Origin: Streptomyces sp. CB02261
GTDB lineage: Bacteria > Actinomycetota > Actinomycetes > Streptomycetales > Streptomycetaceae
Assembly (NCBI RefSeq): GCF_001905665.1
Contig: NZ_LIVX01000008.1
Coordinates: 248,001-312,000 of the forward strand
Length of the DNA: 64,000 nt
Direction of reading: 5' to 3'
The notes under the pieces were generated by a model. The model did not search any database. It saw nothing but the letters and a program-made list of their open reading frames with translations, and was not told the DNA's origin. The position numbers and the translations under genes were made by a program. Shown in pieces: positions 1-8,754 of this stretch (positions are counted from its first letter, which is position 1; the number at the start of each line of letters is the position of its first letter).

Positions 1-31
1 CGAATTCGGATATCGGGCTGAGGAGAATTCC

Positions 32-1090
32 ATGAGCGCCGAACCGCTGACGCACAGCTGGCCGGATCTGCTGGACGCCCTGCTGGACGGCCGGAGTCTG
101 ACCGCGCGGGACACGGAATGGGCGATGGACGACGTCATGTCGGGCCGGGCCGGGCCGGTGCGGCTGGCCGGGCTCATGGTGGCGCTGCGGGCCAAGGGCG
201 AGACGGTCGAGGAGATCGAGGGGCTCGTACGGGCCCTGTACCGGCACGCGGTGCGCCTGGAGGTCCCGGGGCCCGCCCTCGACATCGTGGGCACGGGAGG
301 TGACGGCTCGAACAGCGTCAACATCTCGACGATGTCCGCGATCGTGGCCGCCGGCGCGGGTGCCCGTGTCGTCAAGCACGGCAACCGGTCGGCGTCCTCG
401 GCCTGCGGCTCGGCCGACGTCCTGGAGGAGCTGGGCGTCGCGCTGTCGCTGGAACCGGCGGAGATCGCGGAGGTCGCCGAGGACGTCGGCATCACCTTCT
501 GCTTCGCGCCGGAGTTCCACCCGGCGCTGCGGCACGCGGCCGGTCCGCGCCGGGAGCTGGGCATCCGTACGGTCTTCAACGCGCTGGGCCCGCTGGTGAA
601 TCCGGCCGCGCCGGCCGCCTGCGCGGTGGGTGTCGCCGACCGGCGGCTCGCTCCGCTGCTCGCCGGGGTGCTGGCCCGGCGGGGGGTGTCGGCGCTGGTG
701 TTCCGGGGCGACGACGGCATGGACGAGCTGACGGTCACCACGACCTCCACGGTCTGGTCGGTGCACGACGGCGAGGTGCGCGAGGAGCGCTTCGACCCGC
801 GGGCCCTCGGCATCCCCCGGGCGGACGCGGCCGCGCTGCGCGGCGGCGACCGGGTGCACAACGCGCGGGTGGCGCGCGAGGTCCTCGCCGGCGCCAGGGG
901 GCCGGTACGGGACGCGGTGCTGCTGTCGGCGGCGGCGGGGCTCGCCGCCCTCGAACCGTCCTCGCGTTCCTGCACCGAGCGCCTGTCGTCGGCCCTGTTC
1001 CGCGCTGCCGAGTCCATCGACTCGGGCGCGGCCACCGCCGTCCTCGACCGCTGGCGCACGATCACCACGAAGCGGGCCGACGGAGGCTGA
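32..1090 (+). CDS. trpD: Anthranilate phosphoribosyltransferase
   Basis: This enzyme transfers phosphoribosyl from PRPP to anthranilate, the second step of tryptophan synthesis, in the cytosol. The 352-aa product has the family's usual length and its glycine-rich GTGGDGSNSVNIST motif near residues 87-100, followed by KHGNRSASSACGSADVLE, the PRPP/anthranilate site. The ATG follows GAGGAG at a good distance. It is convergent with trpC across a palindromic terminator and lies beside a tryptophan-halogenase pathway, so it is probably a pathway-dedicated copy that raises the tryptophan supply. Family assignment is very secure; the dedicated role is inference from context. Confidence 0.96.
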   Translation: MSAEPLTHSWPDLLDALLDGRSLTARDTEWAMDDVMSGRAGPVRLAGLMVALRAKGETVEEIEGLVRALYRHAVRLEVPGPALDIVGTGGDGSNSVNISTMSAIVAAGAGARVVKHGNRSASSACGSADVLEELGVALSLEPAEIAEVAEDVGITFCFAPEFHPALRHAAGPRRELGIRTVFNALGPLVNPAAPAACAVGVADRRLAPLLAGVLARRGVSALVFRGDDGMDELTVTTTSTVWSVHDGEVREERFDPRALGIPRADAAALRGGDRVHNARVAREVLAGARGPVRDAVLLSAAAGLAALEPSSRSCTERLSSALFRAAESIDSGAATAVLDRWRTITTKRADGG

Positions 1091-1096
1091 AGGCAC

Positions 1097-1130
1097 GTCA
1101 GGGCCGGGCCCCGCGGGGCCCGGCCCTGAC
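1097..1130. terminator. Bidirectional stem-loop terminator between trpD and trpC
   Basis: A perfect 34-nt palindrome with two 17-nt arms, almost entirely G and C, sits in the 55-nt gap between the trpD and trpC stop codons. No T-run follows, which is usual for Streptomyces terminators. Its position between convergent genes fits two-way termination. Confidence 0.8.
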
Positions 1131-1145
1131 GGTCCGGTCGAGTGG

Positions 1146-1979
1146 TCACGGGTCCGGTGGTCCGGCCGTGGGCGGTGCCGCGGGAGCGGGCCGGGTGCGG
1201 CCCGCCGCCGTCAGGTCCCGTACCGCCTCGCGCGGGGCGCCGCCCGTCACCAGGCTGGTGCCGACGAGGACCGCGTCCGCGCCCTGGCGGGCGTACGCGG
1301 TGACGTCGTCCGGGCCCCGGACGCCCGACTCGGCGATGGTGACGACGTCGGCGGGGAGAAGGGGCGCGACGCGGGCGAAGGCCGTCCGGTCCACCTCCAG
1401 GGTCCGCAGGTCGCGGGCGTTGACGCCGATCACCCGGGCGCCGGCGGCCAGTGCCCGCTCCGCCTCGGCGGCGTCGTGGACCTCGACCAGCGGGGTGAGG
1501 CCGATCGCGCCGGCCTGGGCCACCAGGTCGGTGAGCAGCGGCTGGTCGAGCGCGGCGACGATCAGGAGCACGAGGTCCGCGCCGTGGGCCCGCGCCTCCC
1601 ACAGTTGGTAGTCGCCCACGACGAAGTCCTTGCGCAGGACCGGCACGGGTACCCGCGCGCGTACGGCGTCCAGGTCCGCGAGCGAGCCGCCGAAACGGCG
1701 CCGCTCGGTCAGGACGCTGACGGCGCGGGCGCCGCCCGCCTCGTAGTCGGCGGCGAGGGACGCCGGGGAGGGGATGGCGGCGAGCGGGCCCAGGGACGGG
1801 CTCGCCCGCTTCACCTCGGCGATCACCCCGGTGCCGCCGTCGCCGCGCAGCAGCGCCGCGCAGTCCAGGACCGGTCCCGCGTGCGCAGCGCGTTCCCGCA
1901 ACTCCCTGACGGGGACGCGCAGTCGCCGCTCGTCCAGGTCGTCGCGTACACCCGCGACGATGTCGTCGAGCACCGTCAT
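1146..1979 (-). CDS. trpC: Indole-3-glycerol phosphate synthase
   Basis: It cyclises CdRP to indole-3-glycerol phosphate in tryptophan synthesis. The 277-aa protein shows the TIM-barrel family motifs IAEVKRASPS (catalytic Lys), VLRKDFVV, GVNARDLRTL and IAESGV in the expected order. The last 20 or so residues are Pro/Ala-rich and not part of the fold. It is the last gene of the leftward polyketide operon, 67 bp after the isomerase gene, so it is probably co-transcribed with it. With trpD opposite, it supports a locally boosted tryptophan supply for the halogenase at 15103. Confidence 0.95.
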   Translation of the reverse strand: MTVLDDIVAGVRDDLDERRLRVPVRELRERAAHAGPVLDCAALLRGDGGTGVIAEVKRASPSLGPLAAIPSPASLAADYEAGGARAVSVLTERRRFGGSLADLDAVRARVPVPVLRKDFVVGDYQLWEARAHGADLVLLIVAALDQPLLTDLVAQAGAIGLTPLVEVHDAAEAERALAAGARVIGVNARDLRTLEVDRTAFARVAPLLPADVVTIAESGVRGPDDVTAYARQGADAVLVGTSLVTGGAPREAVRDLTAAGRTRPAPAAPPTAGPPDP

Positions 1980-2046
1980 GACCGCGATCCCCCCGCCGGA
2001 GGCCGTCCGGGTGCGGCCACGGTCACCGGCCGGGCGGGCCCGGGCG

Positions 2047-2757
2047 TCATCCGCAGCCTCCGGCGTGACCGTCGTCGGTGGACCGGGGGCCGAGTCCGAC
2101 GGCGGCGGCGACCGGCTCCGGCAGGCGCGGGGCGGGGACCGTCCGCGCCCGGAGGTGGCCGACGAAGTCGGGGAGCCGGTCGAGGCCCCAGAACCGGCTG
2201 TAGCCCTGGACGAAGAAGGGCACGCCGAAGACGCCGTCCGCTTCGATGTCCCGCAGCAGCCGCACGCCCTCGCGGCGCAGCTCCGGGTCGTCGGCGGCGC
2301 CCGCCGCCGCGTCCCCGTCGACGCCGACGGCGGTGGCGATCGCGGCCACGACGGCCGGGTCGCAGATGTCGCGGCCCTCCTCCCAGCGCGCCCGGTAGGC
2401 CGCCGCCACGTACGCGGGACCGCGGCCCTCGCGCAGCGCGACGAGGTACGCCAGGTGCGGGACCTCCCACACCGGCGCCTTGTCGACCGGCCAGGTCAGC
2501 CGCAGCCCCCGGGCCTTGGCCAGGCGCCCCACGTCCTGGAGGACGTACAGGTGCTTGGCCCGTGACATGGGCGTGTACGGGAAGGAGCCGCCCGCCTCCG
2601 TGAGCATCCGCTCGCTGACGGCGTCGGGCTCGAAGAACGGCCGCCACTCGACGGCGGCGGCGACGTCGGGGTGGGTGTCGACCAGCTCCCGGTAGGCGAG
2701 CCACGAGTAGGGGCTGCGCAGCGAGAAGTAGAAGCGCGGGGTCTTGTCGGCCGCCAT
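2047..2757 (-). CDS. DsbA-family / 2-hydroxychromene-2-carboxylate isomerase-like protein
   Basis: The 236-aa protein has a thioredoxin-like DsbA fold. FYFSLRSPYSWLA near the N-terminus replaces the CxxC redox motif with SPYS, as in HCCA isomerases. DGVFGVPFFV near residue 175 is the usual cis-Pro region. It follows the KR gene with a 1-bp gap inside the type II PKS operon. Proteins of this family recur in highly reducing type II PKS loci that make cinnamoyl or polyene chains, where E/Z isomerisation of a carrier-bound polyene has been proposed. The fold is secure; action on a polyenoyl-ACP is inference. Confidence 0.8.
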   Translation of the reverse strand: MAADKTPRFYFSLRSPYSWLAYRELVDTHPDVAAAVEWRPFFEPDAVSERMLTEAGGSFPYTPMSRAKHLYVLQDVGRLAKARGLRLTWPVDKAPVWEVPHLAYLVALREGRGPAYVAAAYRARWEEGRDICDPAVVAAIATAVGVDGDAAAGAADDPELRREGVRLLRDIEADGVFGVPFFVQGYSRFWGLDRLPDFVGHLRARTVPAPRLPEPVAAAVGLGPRSTDDGHAGGCG

Positions 2758-2758
2758 G

Positions 2759-3502
2759 TCAGATCACCAGGCCGCCGTCGACCCCGAAGACCTGCCCGGT
2801 GATGTACGAGGCGCGGTCCGACGCGAGGAAGGACACCATGTCGGCGACCTCCTCGGGGCGGCCGAAGCGGCCGAGCGGGACGCGGGCGGCCAGCCGCTCG
2901 CCGGCGTCCTCGCCGAGCGCCGAGGTCATATCGGTCTCGATGAAGCCGGGGGCCACGCTGTTGACGCGGATGCCCCGGGGCGCGACCTCCTTGGCCAGGG
3001 CCTTGGAGAAGCCGATGATGCCGGCCTTGGACGCCGAGTAGTTGGTCTGGGTGGCGTTGCCGTACACCCCGGCCACCGAGGACATGGTGATGACGGAGCC
3101 GGTCCTGCGCTTGAGCATGGCGAAGACGGCCGCGCGGCAGACGTGGTAGGTCCCGTCGAGGTTGACGCGCAGCACCTCCTGCCAGGACTGGCCGTTCATC
3201 ATGATGAGCGGGTTGTCGCGGACGATGCCGGCCGAGGAGACGACGACGTGCACGGGGCCGAGTTCGCGCTCGGTCCTGCGGACGAAGTCCTCGGCCTCGA
3301 ACTGCTCGGCCACGTCGACCTGGCAGGCCAGGACGGCCGCGCCGGCGGCCTCGGCCTCCTTGGCGACGGCCCGCGCCTCCTCCTCGCGCGAGCGGTAGCA
3401 GAAGGCGATGTCGTATCCGTCGGCGGCGAGGCGCTGGACCACGCTGCGGCCGATGCCCCGGGAGCCTCCCGTGACCAGGGCGACGCGGTTGTCTGCGGAC
3501 AT
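2759..3502 (-). CDS. 3-oxoacyl-ACP reductase (KR) of the type II PKS
   Basis: This FabG-type short-chain dehydrogenase of 247 aa reduces beta-ketoacyl-ACP with NADPH. It has TGGSRGIG near the N-terminus, the NNAG-like SSAGIVRDN, a catalytic Ser in MSSVAG, and YSASK with Tyr and Lys. The C-terminus GQVFGVDGGLVI is typical. Two adjacent ATG codons exist; GAGAGG lies 5 nt before the second, so I chose 3502 over 3505, which overlaps the upstream stop as ATGA. It belongs to the polyene PKS operon with CLF, KS and two hotdog dehydratase genes. Confidence 0.9.
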   Translation of the reverse strand: MSADNRVALVTGGSRGIGRSVVQRLAADGYDIAFCYRSREEEARAVAKEAEAAGAAVLACQVDVAEQFEAEDFVRRTERELGPVHVVVSSAGIVRDNPLIMMNGQSWQEVLRVNLDGTYHVCRAAVFAMLKRRTGSVITMSSVAGVYGNATQTNYSASKAGIIGFSKALAKEVAPRGIRVNSVAPGFIETDMTSALGEDAGERLAARVPLGRFGRPEEVADMVSFLASDRASYITGQVFGVDGGLVI

Positions 3503-4095
3503 CATGACCTCTCGTCGGTTGTCTTCGCGGTGGTCCCGGCCGCCGGGTCCAGGGACTCGGCCGGCCGCAGGGCGAGCGTCAGCTGCCCCACCTCCAGGAC
3601 GGTCCGGTCCCCCACGACGGTGGTGCCGGTGGTGAGGACGGTGTCGCCGAGGTCCCGCACGACGCGGACCTCGTGGACGAGGACCGCCCCGGGTTCCACG
3701 GGGGCCAGGGCGCGCACGTCGCGCACCCCGGCGAGGAGGGCGACGTTCCCCTTCAGGACGTCCGGGTTCGGCCGCTCCCAGCAGGCGAGCAGGACGGCGG
3801 CCTGGGCCCAGGACTCGAGGAGCAGCCCGAGGGGGAGGGACGGGTCGTCGTCCCGGCCGGGGCGGGCGGGCCCGGGGTGGAAGCCGGGCCCGGCGGCGAC
3901 CGTCCGGTGGGCGACCAGCCGCCGGCCGGGTTCGACGGCCACCACCCGGTCCACCAGCAGCGCCGGGGGGCGGTGCGGGATGACGGAGGTGATGCGCGCG
4001 TCCGTCGGCGCGGGGCCGGCCGCGGGCTGTCCCGGGGGCGTCGGCGCGGGGTCTCCCGCGAGCGTCGTCACGGGGTCTTCTGGGGGCGTCTTCAC
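3502..4095 (-). CDS. FabZ-like hotdog protein, dehydratase subunit lacking the catalytic His motif
   Basis: The 197-aa hotdog protein begins, after a Pro-rich stretch of about 35 residues, with IPHRPPALLVDRV, the FabA/FabZ opening motif. The central helix LLLESWAQAAVLL keeps an acidic residue at the place of the catalytic Glu/Asp. It lacks the GHFPxxPxxPG segment with the catalytic His. The next gene upstream supplies exactly that segment. The two therefore look like complementary halves of a heteromeric dehydratase that makes the double bonds of the polyene. The start is GTG, overlapping the previous stop as GTGA. The subunit pairing is inference. Confidence 0.75.
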   Translation of the reverse strand: MKTPPEDPVTTLAGDPAPTPPGQPAAGPAPTDARITSVIPHRPPALLVDRVVAVEPGRRLVAHRTVAAGPGFHPGPARPGRDDDPSLPLGLLLESWAQAAVLLACWERPNPDVLKGNVALLAGVRDVRALAPVEPGAVLVHEVRVVRDLGDTVLTTGTTVVGDRTVLEVGQLTLALRPAESLDPAAGTTAKTTDERS

Positions 4096-4508
4096 GGGTT
4101 CTCCTGCGGGTCGTTCGTCTCCCGCGGGTAGTGGAGGGTGATCTCGGCGGCGGGCCGGTCGTCCGCGCGGACGGCGGCGACGGCGCGGACCCCGTCGGCG
4201 GTGCGCTCGATCCGCGCCTCGACGACCATCTCCTCGCCGGGCCGTACCGGGCTGAGGAACCGCGCCTTGCGCACGACGACCGGGTGGTCGCGGGGCGCCC
4301 CCGCGGAGGCGGCCAGCTCGTACACGTACTGGACGAGGCTGAAGCCCGGCACCAGCGGGAAGCCGGGGTAGTGGCCCGCGAGGAACGGGTCATCGGCGGG
4401 TACCGCGAACGAGCTCCGTACCGTCTCCTCGGCCGGCCCGGCCCTCTCGGGACCGCCGACCGCCCGCGGGCGGTCCTCCACCAGGCCGAGGGCCTCTTCG
4501 AGCGTCAT
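4092..4508 (-). CDS. FabZ-like hotdog dehydratase subunit with the catalytic His
   Basis: The 138-aa protein carries FLAGHYPGFPLVPG, the FabA/FabZ active-site loop with its His, then SLVQYVYELAAS, the central helix, where the usual acidic residue is not clearly placed. It lacks the opening IPHRxPxLLVD motif that its downstream neighbour has. The two genes overlap by 4 bases and are probably translated together as partners. GAGGAG stands 6 nt before the ATG. Expected role: dehydration of beta-hydroxyacyl-ACP during polyene extension. Confidence 0.78.
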   Translation of the reverse strand: MTLEEALGLVEDRPRAVGGPERAGPAEETVRSSFAVPADDPFLAGHYPGFPLVPGFSLVQYVYELAASAGAPRDHPVVVRKARFLSPVRPGEEMVVEARIERTADGVRAVAAVRADDRPAAEITLHYPRETNDPQENP

Positions 4509-4518
4509 GGTCGTCTCC

Positions 4519-5643
4519 TCATCCGCTCAGCAGCGCGCAGCCGACCGTGCCGTCCCGGTCGATGCCGGTGACGAGCGCGAGCTGTCCGGCCGGCAGTCCG
4601 CCCCCGGCCGCGAGGGCGAGGACGGCCGCGGTCTGGAAGCCGGTCGCGGCGGCCGAGGTGTCGCCGAGCAGCGGCCGGCAGTGGATCCACTCGGGCTCGT
4701 GACCGGCCGGCAGGGCCTCCCGCACGGCGTCCTCCTCGCCCTCGGTGCCGAGCGGCACGACGTGGCGGACGTCCGCCGGGTCGGCGCCGGCCTCGTCGAG
4801 GAGGGCGCGGACGCACCGGGTCAGGGCGTCGGCGGCCTCGTCGGGCCGGTGGTACGCGCGGAACCGGGTGCCCCGCAGCCGGGCGAGCGGGGTGCGGCCC
4901 GCCGCCCGCGCGGCGTCGGCGGATTCGAGGAGCCAGGCCGCGCCGCCCTCGCCGAGCGGGATGCGCGCGTCGCCGTCGGCGGCGTGCCACTCCAGCCAGG
5001 CGCGCTGCTCCGAGTACTCCTCGGCGACCCCGCACAGCACCCGCTCGCAGTGTCCGCCCCGGTACAGCCGGCCGGCGTAGCCGAGGACGAGCAGCCCGGT
5101 CAGCCAGCCGCCCGCGACGGTGGTGTTGGGGCCCTTGATGCCGTGCCAGATGGCGCTCTGGCCGGCCGCCCTGTTCATCACCGTGTTGGGGAAGCGGGCC
5201 GGGTCGACGAGATAGGGGCGGTCCCCCGTGAGCGAGTCGCGGGTGAAGTCCATGATGCTCTGGACGCTGCCCGACCCGGTGCCGAGCACGAGGGCGACGC
5301 TCTCCGGGCGCTCGACGAGGGCGGGGCCGCACGCGTCGAGGAGGCTGCCGAAGGTGGAGACGGCGAGCGCGGTGACCCGGTCCATGGTGCGGGTCCCCTT
5401 CTTGCCGAGGGCGCCCGCCGCGGTGAAGTCCGGAACGAGCGCGCCCTGCCGGTAGGGGCCGGGGAAGGCCTCGGGGTCCAGGTCGGCGAGCGCGCTCGCC
5501 GCGACCCGGATCCCCTCGGCGTACGCGGCCGCCTCCATGCCGTACGGGGAGACCGACGACCAGGCGGTGAAGACCAGTTCGTCCCCGGGCCCGGTCCGGT
5601 CGGTGGATCCGGCCGGGCGGCTCGCGACGTCCGCCGCGGTCAT
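4519..5643 (-). CDS. Chain-length-factor-like ketosynthase without active-site Cys
   Basis: A 374-aa thiolase-fold ketosynthase homologue. The nucleophile-elbow region reads GPNTTVAGGWLTGL, so the catalytic Cys is replaced by Gly. The HGTGT and GH motifs of active KS are also eroded (VVPLGTEGEE, LLGDTSAA). It is shorter than the KS encoded at 7402-8712, with which it should form a KS-CLF heterodimer that sets chain length. Its start overlaps the thioesterase stop as ATGA. It is divergent from aromatic-PKS CLFs, which often have Gln at this position; this fits the polyene-type subgroup. Confidence 0.85.
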   Translation of the reverse strand: MTAADVASRPAGSTDRTGPGDELVFTAWSSVSPYGMEAAAYAEGIRVAASALADLDPEAFPGPYRQGALVPDFTAAGALGKKGTRTMDRVTALAVSTFGSLLDACGPALVERPESVALVLGTGSGSVQSIMDFTRDSLTGDRPYLVDPARFPNTVMNRAAGQSAIWHGIKGPNTTVAGGWLTGLLVLGYAGRLYRGGHCERVLCGVAEEYSEQRAWLEWHAADGDARIPLGEGGAAWLLESADAARAAGRTPLARLRGTRFRAYHRPDEAADALTRCVRALLDEAGADPADVRHVVPLGTEGEEDAVREALPAGHEPEWIHCRPLLGDTSAAATGFQTAAVLALAAGGGLPAGQLALVTGIDRDGTVGCALLSG

Positions 5644-6605
5644 GCCGTCCCCCGGCCGACCGCCTTGCCCGCCTTGCCGTTGAGCGCGTTGATCAGACGG
5701 TCGTCGAAGTCGACGAGGCTCCAGTCGGCGCGGTTCTCGATGACGGCCCAGCCGTGGGTGATGCGGCCGGTGGTGGTGGGGACGAGGACGCCGTCGCGGA
5801 GCACGTAGGTGTCCATGCGGGCGGTGTACGTGTAGCGCTTGAAGACGTTCTCGACGGTGAAGACGGTGTAGAGCGTCTCCTCCATGCGGGCCTCGTCGAG
5901 GACGGTGATCCGCGAGTGCGGGACGACGGGGATCCAGTCCTGCTCGTCGAGGAGGGTCTTGATCGACACCCCGCGGTCCTCCAGGAAGAGGTCGACGACC
6001 TCCTCCATCTGCCGCAGGTAGCCGGACATCTGCACGCGCTCGGTGAAGTGGCAGTAGAAGTACGGCATCCGCCAGGCCCAGCCGAAGGCGTTGCGGCCCG
6101 CGGTCAGCTGCTCCAGCGGGTCCGTGCCCGCCGGTACCGGGATCGCCTCGGCGCCGGCGCCGAGCCGGTCGACGACGTACTCCGCGAGCTCGGCCGGCGC
6201 CTCCTCGGCCTCGTGGCCCCGCGGGTCGAAGCGCAGCTGGACGGCGACCTTGGAGACGACGGCCTTCACAGGCTCGCCGTCACGCTCGGTCGTCATCTCG
6301 ACGACGAGGCGCAGCCCGTCGCCCTTGCCGGGGGCGGGCCGGACGACGGCGGACGCGACGCTGTCGATGTGGAAGGCGGTGAGGATCTTGGTGTCGAGGT
6401 CGGTGATGTCGACACCGAGGCCGTACCGCTCGTACAGCTCCCCGGCGGGGAAGCCGCGCTGCCGCAGGTGGTCGTAGACGGCTTCCTCGACCATGTAGTT
6501 GACGTGCTTGAAACCGATCCAGGTGCAGATGTTGGACCCCTCGTAGCGGGGCCGGATCTCCAGGCGGGTGCTGCCGTCCGTGGTGGCGGCCGTGCTGCTG
6601 GTCAT
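5640..6605 (-). CDS. Double-hotdog acyl thioesterase-like protein
   Basis: The 321-aa protein seems to contain two hotdog units. The first, residues 15 to about 125, includes FKHVNYMVEEAVYDHL, like 4HBT thioesterases. The second, about 170-310, includes FTERVQMSGYLRQMEEVVDLFLE. It lies between the alpha/beta-hydrolase and CLF genes with 4-base overlaps on both sides. It could hydrolyse the finished polyenoyl-ACP, clear stalled chains, or act as a dehydratase-like accessory. The assignment as a hotdog protein is good; the substrate is unknown. Confidence 0.65.
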   Translation of the reverse strand: MTSSTAATTDGSTRLEIRPRYEGSNICTWIGFKHVNYMVEEAVYDHLRQRGFPAGELYERYGLGVDITDLDTKILTAFHIDSVASAVVRPAPGKGDGLRLVVEMTTERDGEPVKAVVSKVAVQLRFDPRGHEAEEAPAELAEYVVDRLGAGAEAIPVPAGTDPLEQLTAGRNAFGWAWRMPYFYCHFTERVQMSGYLRQMEEVVDLFLEDRGVSIKTLLDEQDWIPVVPHSRITVLDEARMEETLYTVFTVENVFKRYTYTARMDTYVLRDGVLVPTTTGRITHGWAVIENRADWSLVDFDDRLINALNGKAGKAVGRGTA

Positions 6606-7405
6606 GTCATCTCCAGTCGGGGAACGGGGGCTGCGGCGGCGTGCCGCGCCGGACGGGGTCCTACGGCGAGGAAGTCGTGCACGAGGCGGGTGACGCGGTC
6701 CGGGTCCTCCACCATGGGGAAGTGCCGGCAGCCGTCGAGGAGTTCGAAGCGGGCGCCGGGCACGGCCGCGGCGAGGGCCCGGCCGTCCTCCGCCCGCGCC
6801 GCGATGTCCTTCTCGCCGGACAGCACGAGCAGCGGGGAGCGGACGGCGGCCAGGTCGAGGAAGGGGGTGCGCAGATACGACTCGAAGAACCGCATCCAGC
6901 CGTACGGGCCGATCTGGTCGCGCAGCCGCAGCGCCATCCAGTCCCGGTGCGTCTTGGCGAACCGCTGGGTCTCGCCGACCTCCAGCGCCTCCTCGAAGAC
7001 GCGGTGGAAGTCGTTGAGGTAGTACGAGATCACCGACCAGTCGAAGTCCCGGGGACTGGACCGGTAGAACGGGCTGACCAGGACGGTGGGCCGGGGTGCG
7101 ACGAGCCCCGCGGCCCCGGCCTCGGTGAGCAGGTTGGCGGCGTACGAGTGGGCCACGACCGCGTCGTAGGGCTCCTGGAGCAGCTCGACGAGGCACTCGG
7201 CGGGCTGGGGCAGGGAGCCCCAGCCCTCGCTGTCGGCCATGGCCCGCCAGGGCAGTTCCACGTCCCACAGTTCGAGGCGTCCGTCGGCACGGGCCGCGAA
7301 CGGGTCCCAGACCGAGGGCCGGCCGCCGAGACCGTGCAGCAGGAGCACCCGCAGCGGGTCGTCGTGCGTGGCGGGCCGGCGCAGCCGCGGGGTCAGGGCC
7401 GTCAT
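6602..7405 (-). CDS. Alpha/beta hydrolase (thioesterase-like)
   Basis: The 267-aa alpha/beta-hydrolase has an oxyanion region LLLHGLGG near residue 22, a nucleophile elbow VVAHSYAAN with Ser87, an acid candidate Asp200 in SGEKD and His228 in CRHFP. It is co-transcribed with the KS and thioesterase-like genes through 4-base overlaps. It could be an editing type II thioesterase, or a chain-releasing or acyl-transferring enzyme for the polyene. Nothing in the sequence separates these. Confidence 0.75.
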   Translation of the reverse strand: MTALTPRLRRPATHDDPLRVLLLHGLGGRPSVWDPFAARADGRLELWDVELPWRAMADSEGWGSLPQPAECLVELLQEPYDAVVAHSYAANLLTEAGAAGLVAPRPTVLVSPFYRSSPRDFDWSVISYYLNDFHRVFEEALEVGETQRFAKTHRDWMALRLRDQIGPYGWMRFFESYLRTPFLDLAAVRSPLLVLSGEKDIAARAEDGRALAAAVPGARFELLDGCRHFPMVEDPDRVTRLVHDFLAVGPRPARHAAAAPVPRLEMT

Positions 7406-8712
7406 GCGGCCGTTTCCGGTTCGTACGGGCGGCCGGCGGTTCCGGGTGCGGACCGGTCGGCGGCGTCCGGGGCGGACCGGTCGGCGGCGTCCGGCTCGTA
7501 CCGGCCGAGGATCACCACGGCGTTGTTGCCGGCGAAGGCGAGCGCGTTGTTCTGCACGATGCGCACGTCGGCGGGGCGCGCCTCGTTGGGCACCGGGTCC
7601 AGGCCGCACTCGGGGTCGGTCCGCCGGTGGTTGATGGTCGGCGGGATGAACCCCTCGGTGATGGCGAGGGCGCAGGCGGCCGAGGCGAGGGCGCTGGCGG
7701 CCCCCATGGTGTGGCCGAGCATGGACTTGATGGACACCGTGGGCGGGGGGTCGGCGAACACCTGGCGGATGGCTCCCGCCTCGGTGACGTCGTTGGCCTT
7801 CGTCCCGGTGCCGTGCGCCGAGATGAAGTCGATGTCCTCGGGCTTGACCCCGGCGTTGCGGTGGGCCAGCTCGATACAGGCGGCGAGGCTGTCCCGGTCC
7901 GGGGCGACCGGGTGGTGGGCGTCGCAGTTCAGACCGTAGCCGAGGATCTCGGCGTAGATCCGGGCACCGCGGGCGAGGGCCGATTCCAGGCTCTCCAGGA
8001 ACAGGATGCCGGCCCCCTCCCCGGTGAGGATGCCCTGCCGGTCGGCGTCGAACGGCCGGCACACGTCGGGTGCGATGGTGCCGAGCCGGTAGAAGCCGGT
8101 GAACGTCTTGCGGCACACGGCGTCGGCACCGCCCGACAGGGCGACGTCGACCTCACCCGACCGGATCGCGTCGAAGCCGGAGCCGATGGCGTAGTTGCCG
8201 GCGGCGCAGGCGGTGGGGATGGTGACCGCCTCCACGTCCCGCAGCTCCAGCTCGCGGACGATGCTGCTCGACAGCATCCCCGCGCCGGACCGGCGCGCCA
8301 CGACCGGGTCCAGGTGTTCGGGCCCGGTGGCGAGCTGGCTCTCCATCAGGCCGTCGAGGTCGTGCGACTCCCCGTCGGTGGTGCCGACGGAGACGAGCAC
8401 CCTGCGGGCGCGCAGCTCCTCCAGGCCCATTCCGGCGTCGGACACGGCCATCCTGGCCGCGGCCACCGAGAACTGGCCGGCCCGGCCCAGCTCTCCGGGA
8501 TCCACGCGCTCGATCCACTCGGACGGGTCGAAGCCCTCGATCTCACAGCCGTTGGCGTACGCGTATCCGGTCGTGTCGAAGGCCGTGATCGGCTTGACCC
8601 CGCTGCGTCCGGTACGCAGCCCGGTCAGGAACTCGGTGGCCGAGGTGCCGATGCTGGTCACCGTCCCCAGGCCGGTGACGACGACCCGGTGCGGCCGGCG
8701 CTCACTGCTCAT
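7402..8712 (-). CDS. Beta-ketoacyl-ACP synthase (KS) of a highly reducing type II PKS
   Basis: A complete KASII-type ketosynthase of 436 aa. The catalytic Cys169 is in IPTACAAGNYA, His300 in SAHGTGT and His334 in MLGHTMGAAS. Decarboxylative condensation extends the ACP-bound chain with malonyl units together with the CLF at 4519. The C-terminus carries a short direct repeat, DAADRSAP twice, beyond the fold. The gene is second in the operon, after ACP. With KR, two dehydratase halves and no cyclase in the operon, a polyene rather than an aromatic product is expected. Confidence 0.92.
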   Translation of the reverse strand: MSSERRPHRVVVTGLGTVTSIGTSATEFLTGLRTGRSGVKPITAFDTTGYAYANGCEIEGFDPSEWIERVDPGELGRAGQFSVAAARMAVSDAGMGLEELRARRVLVSVGTTDGESHDLDGLMESQLATGPEHLDPVVARRSGAGMLSSSIVRELELRDVEAVTIPTACAAGNYAIGSGFDAIRSGEVDVALSGGADAVCRKTFTGFYRLGTIAPDVCRPFDADRQGILTGEGAGILFLESLESALARGARIYAEILGYGLNCDAHHPVAPDRDSLAACIELAHRNAGVKPEDIDFISAHGTGTKANDVTEAGAIRQVFADPPPTVSIKSMLGHTMGAASALASAACALAITEGFIPPTINHRRTDPECGLDPVPNEARPADVRIVQNNALAFAGNNAVVILGRYEPDAADRSAPDAADRSAPGTAGRPYEPETAA

Positions 8713-8754
8713 CGCTGTCCCCTCTGTCGGCTCTGTCGGGATCCGTGCGGGGCG

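Noticed and set aside
1476..2603. Long + strand open frame opposite trpC and the isomerase gene
   Set aside because: It is an antisense shadow caused by high third-position GC; composition is Arg/Pro-rich with no family motif, and the minus-strand genes are clear.
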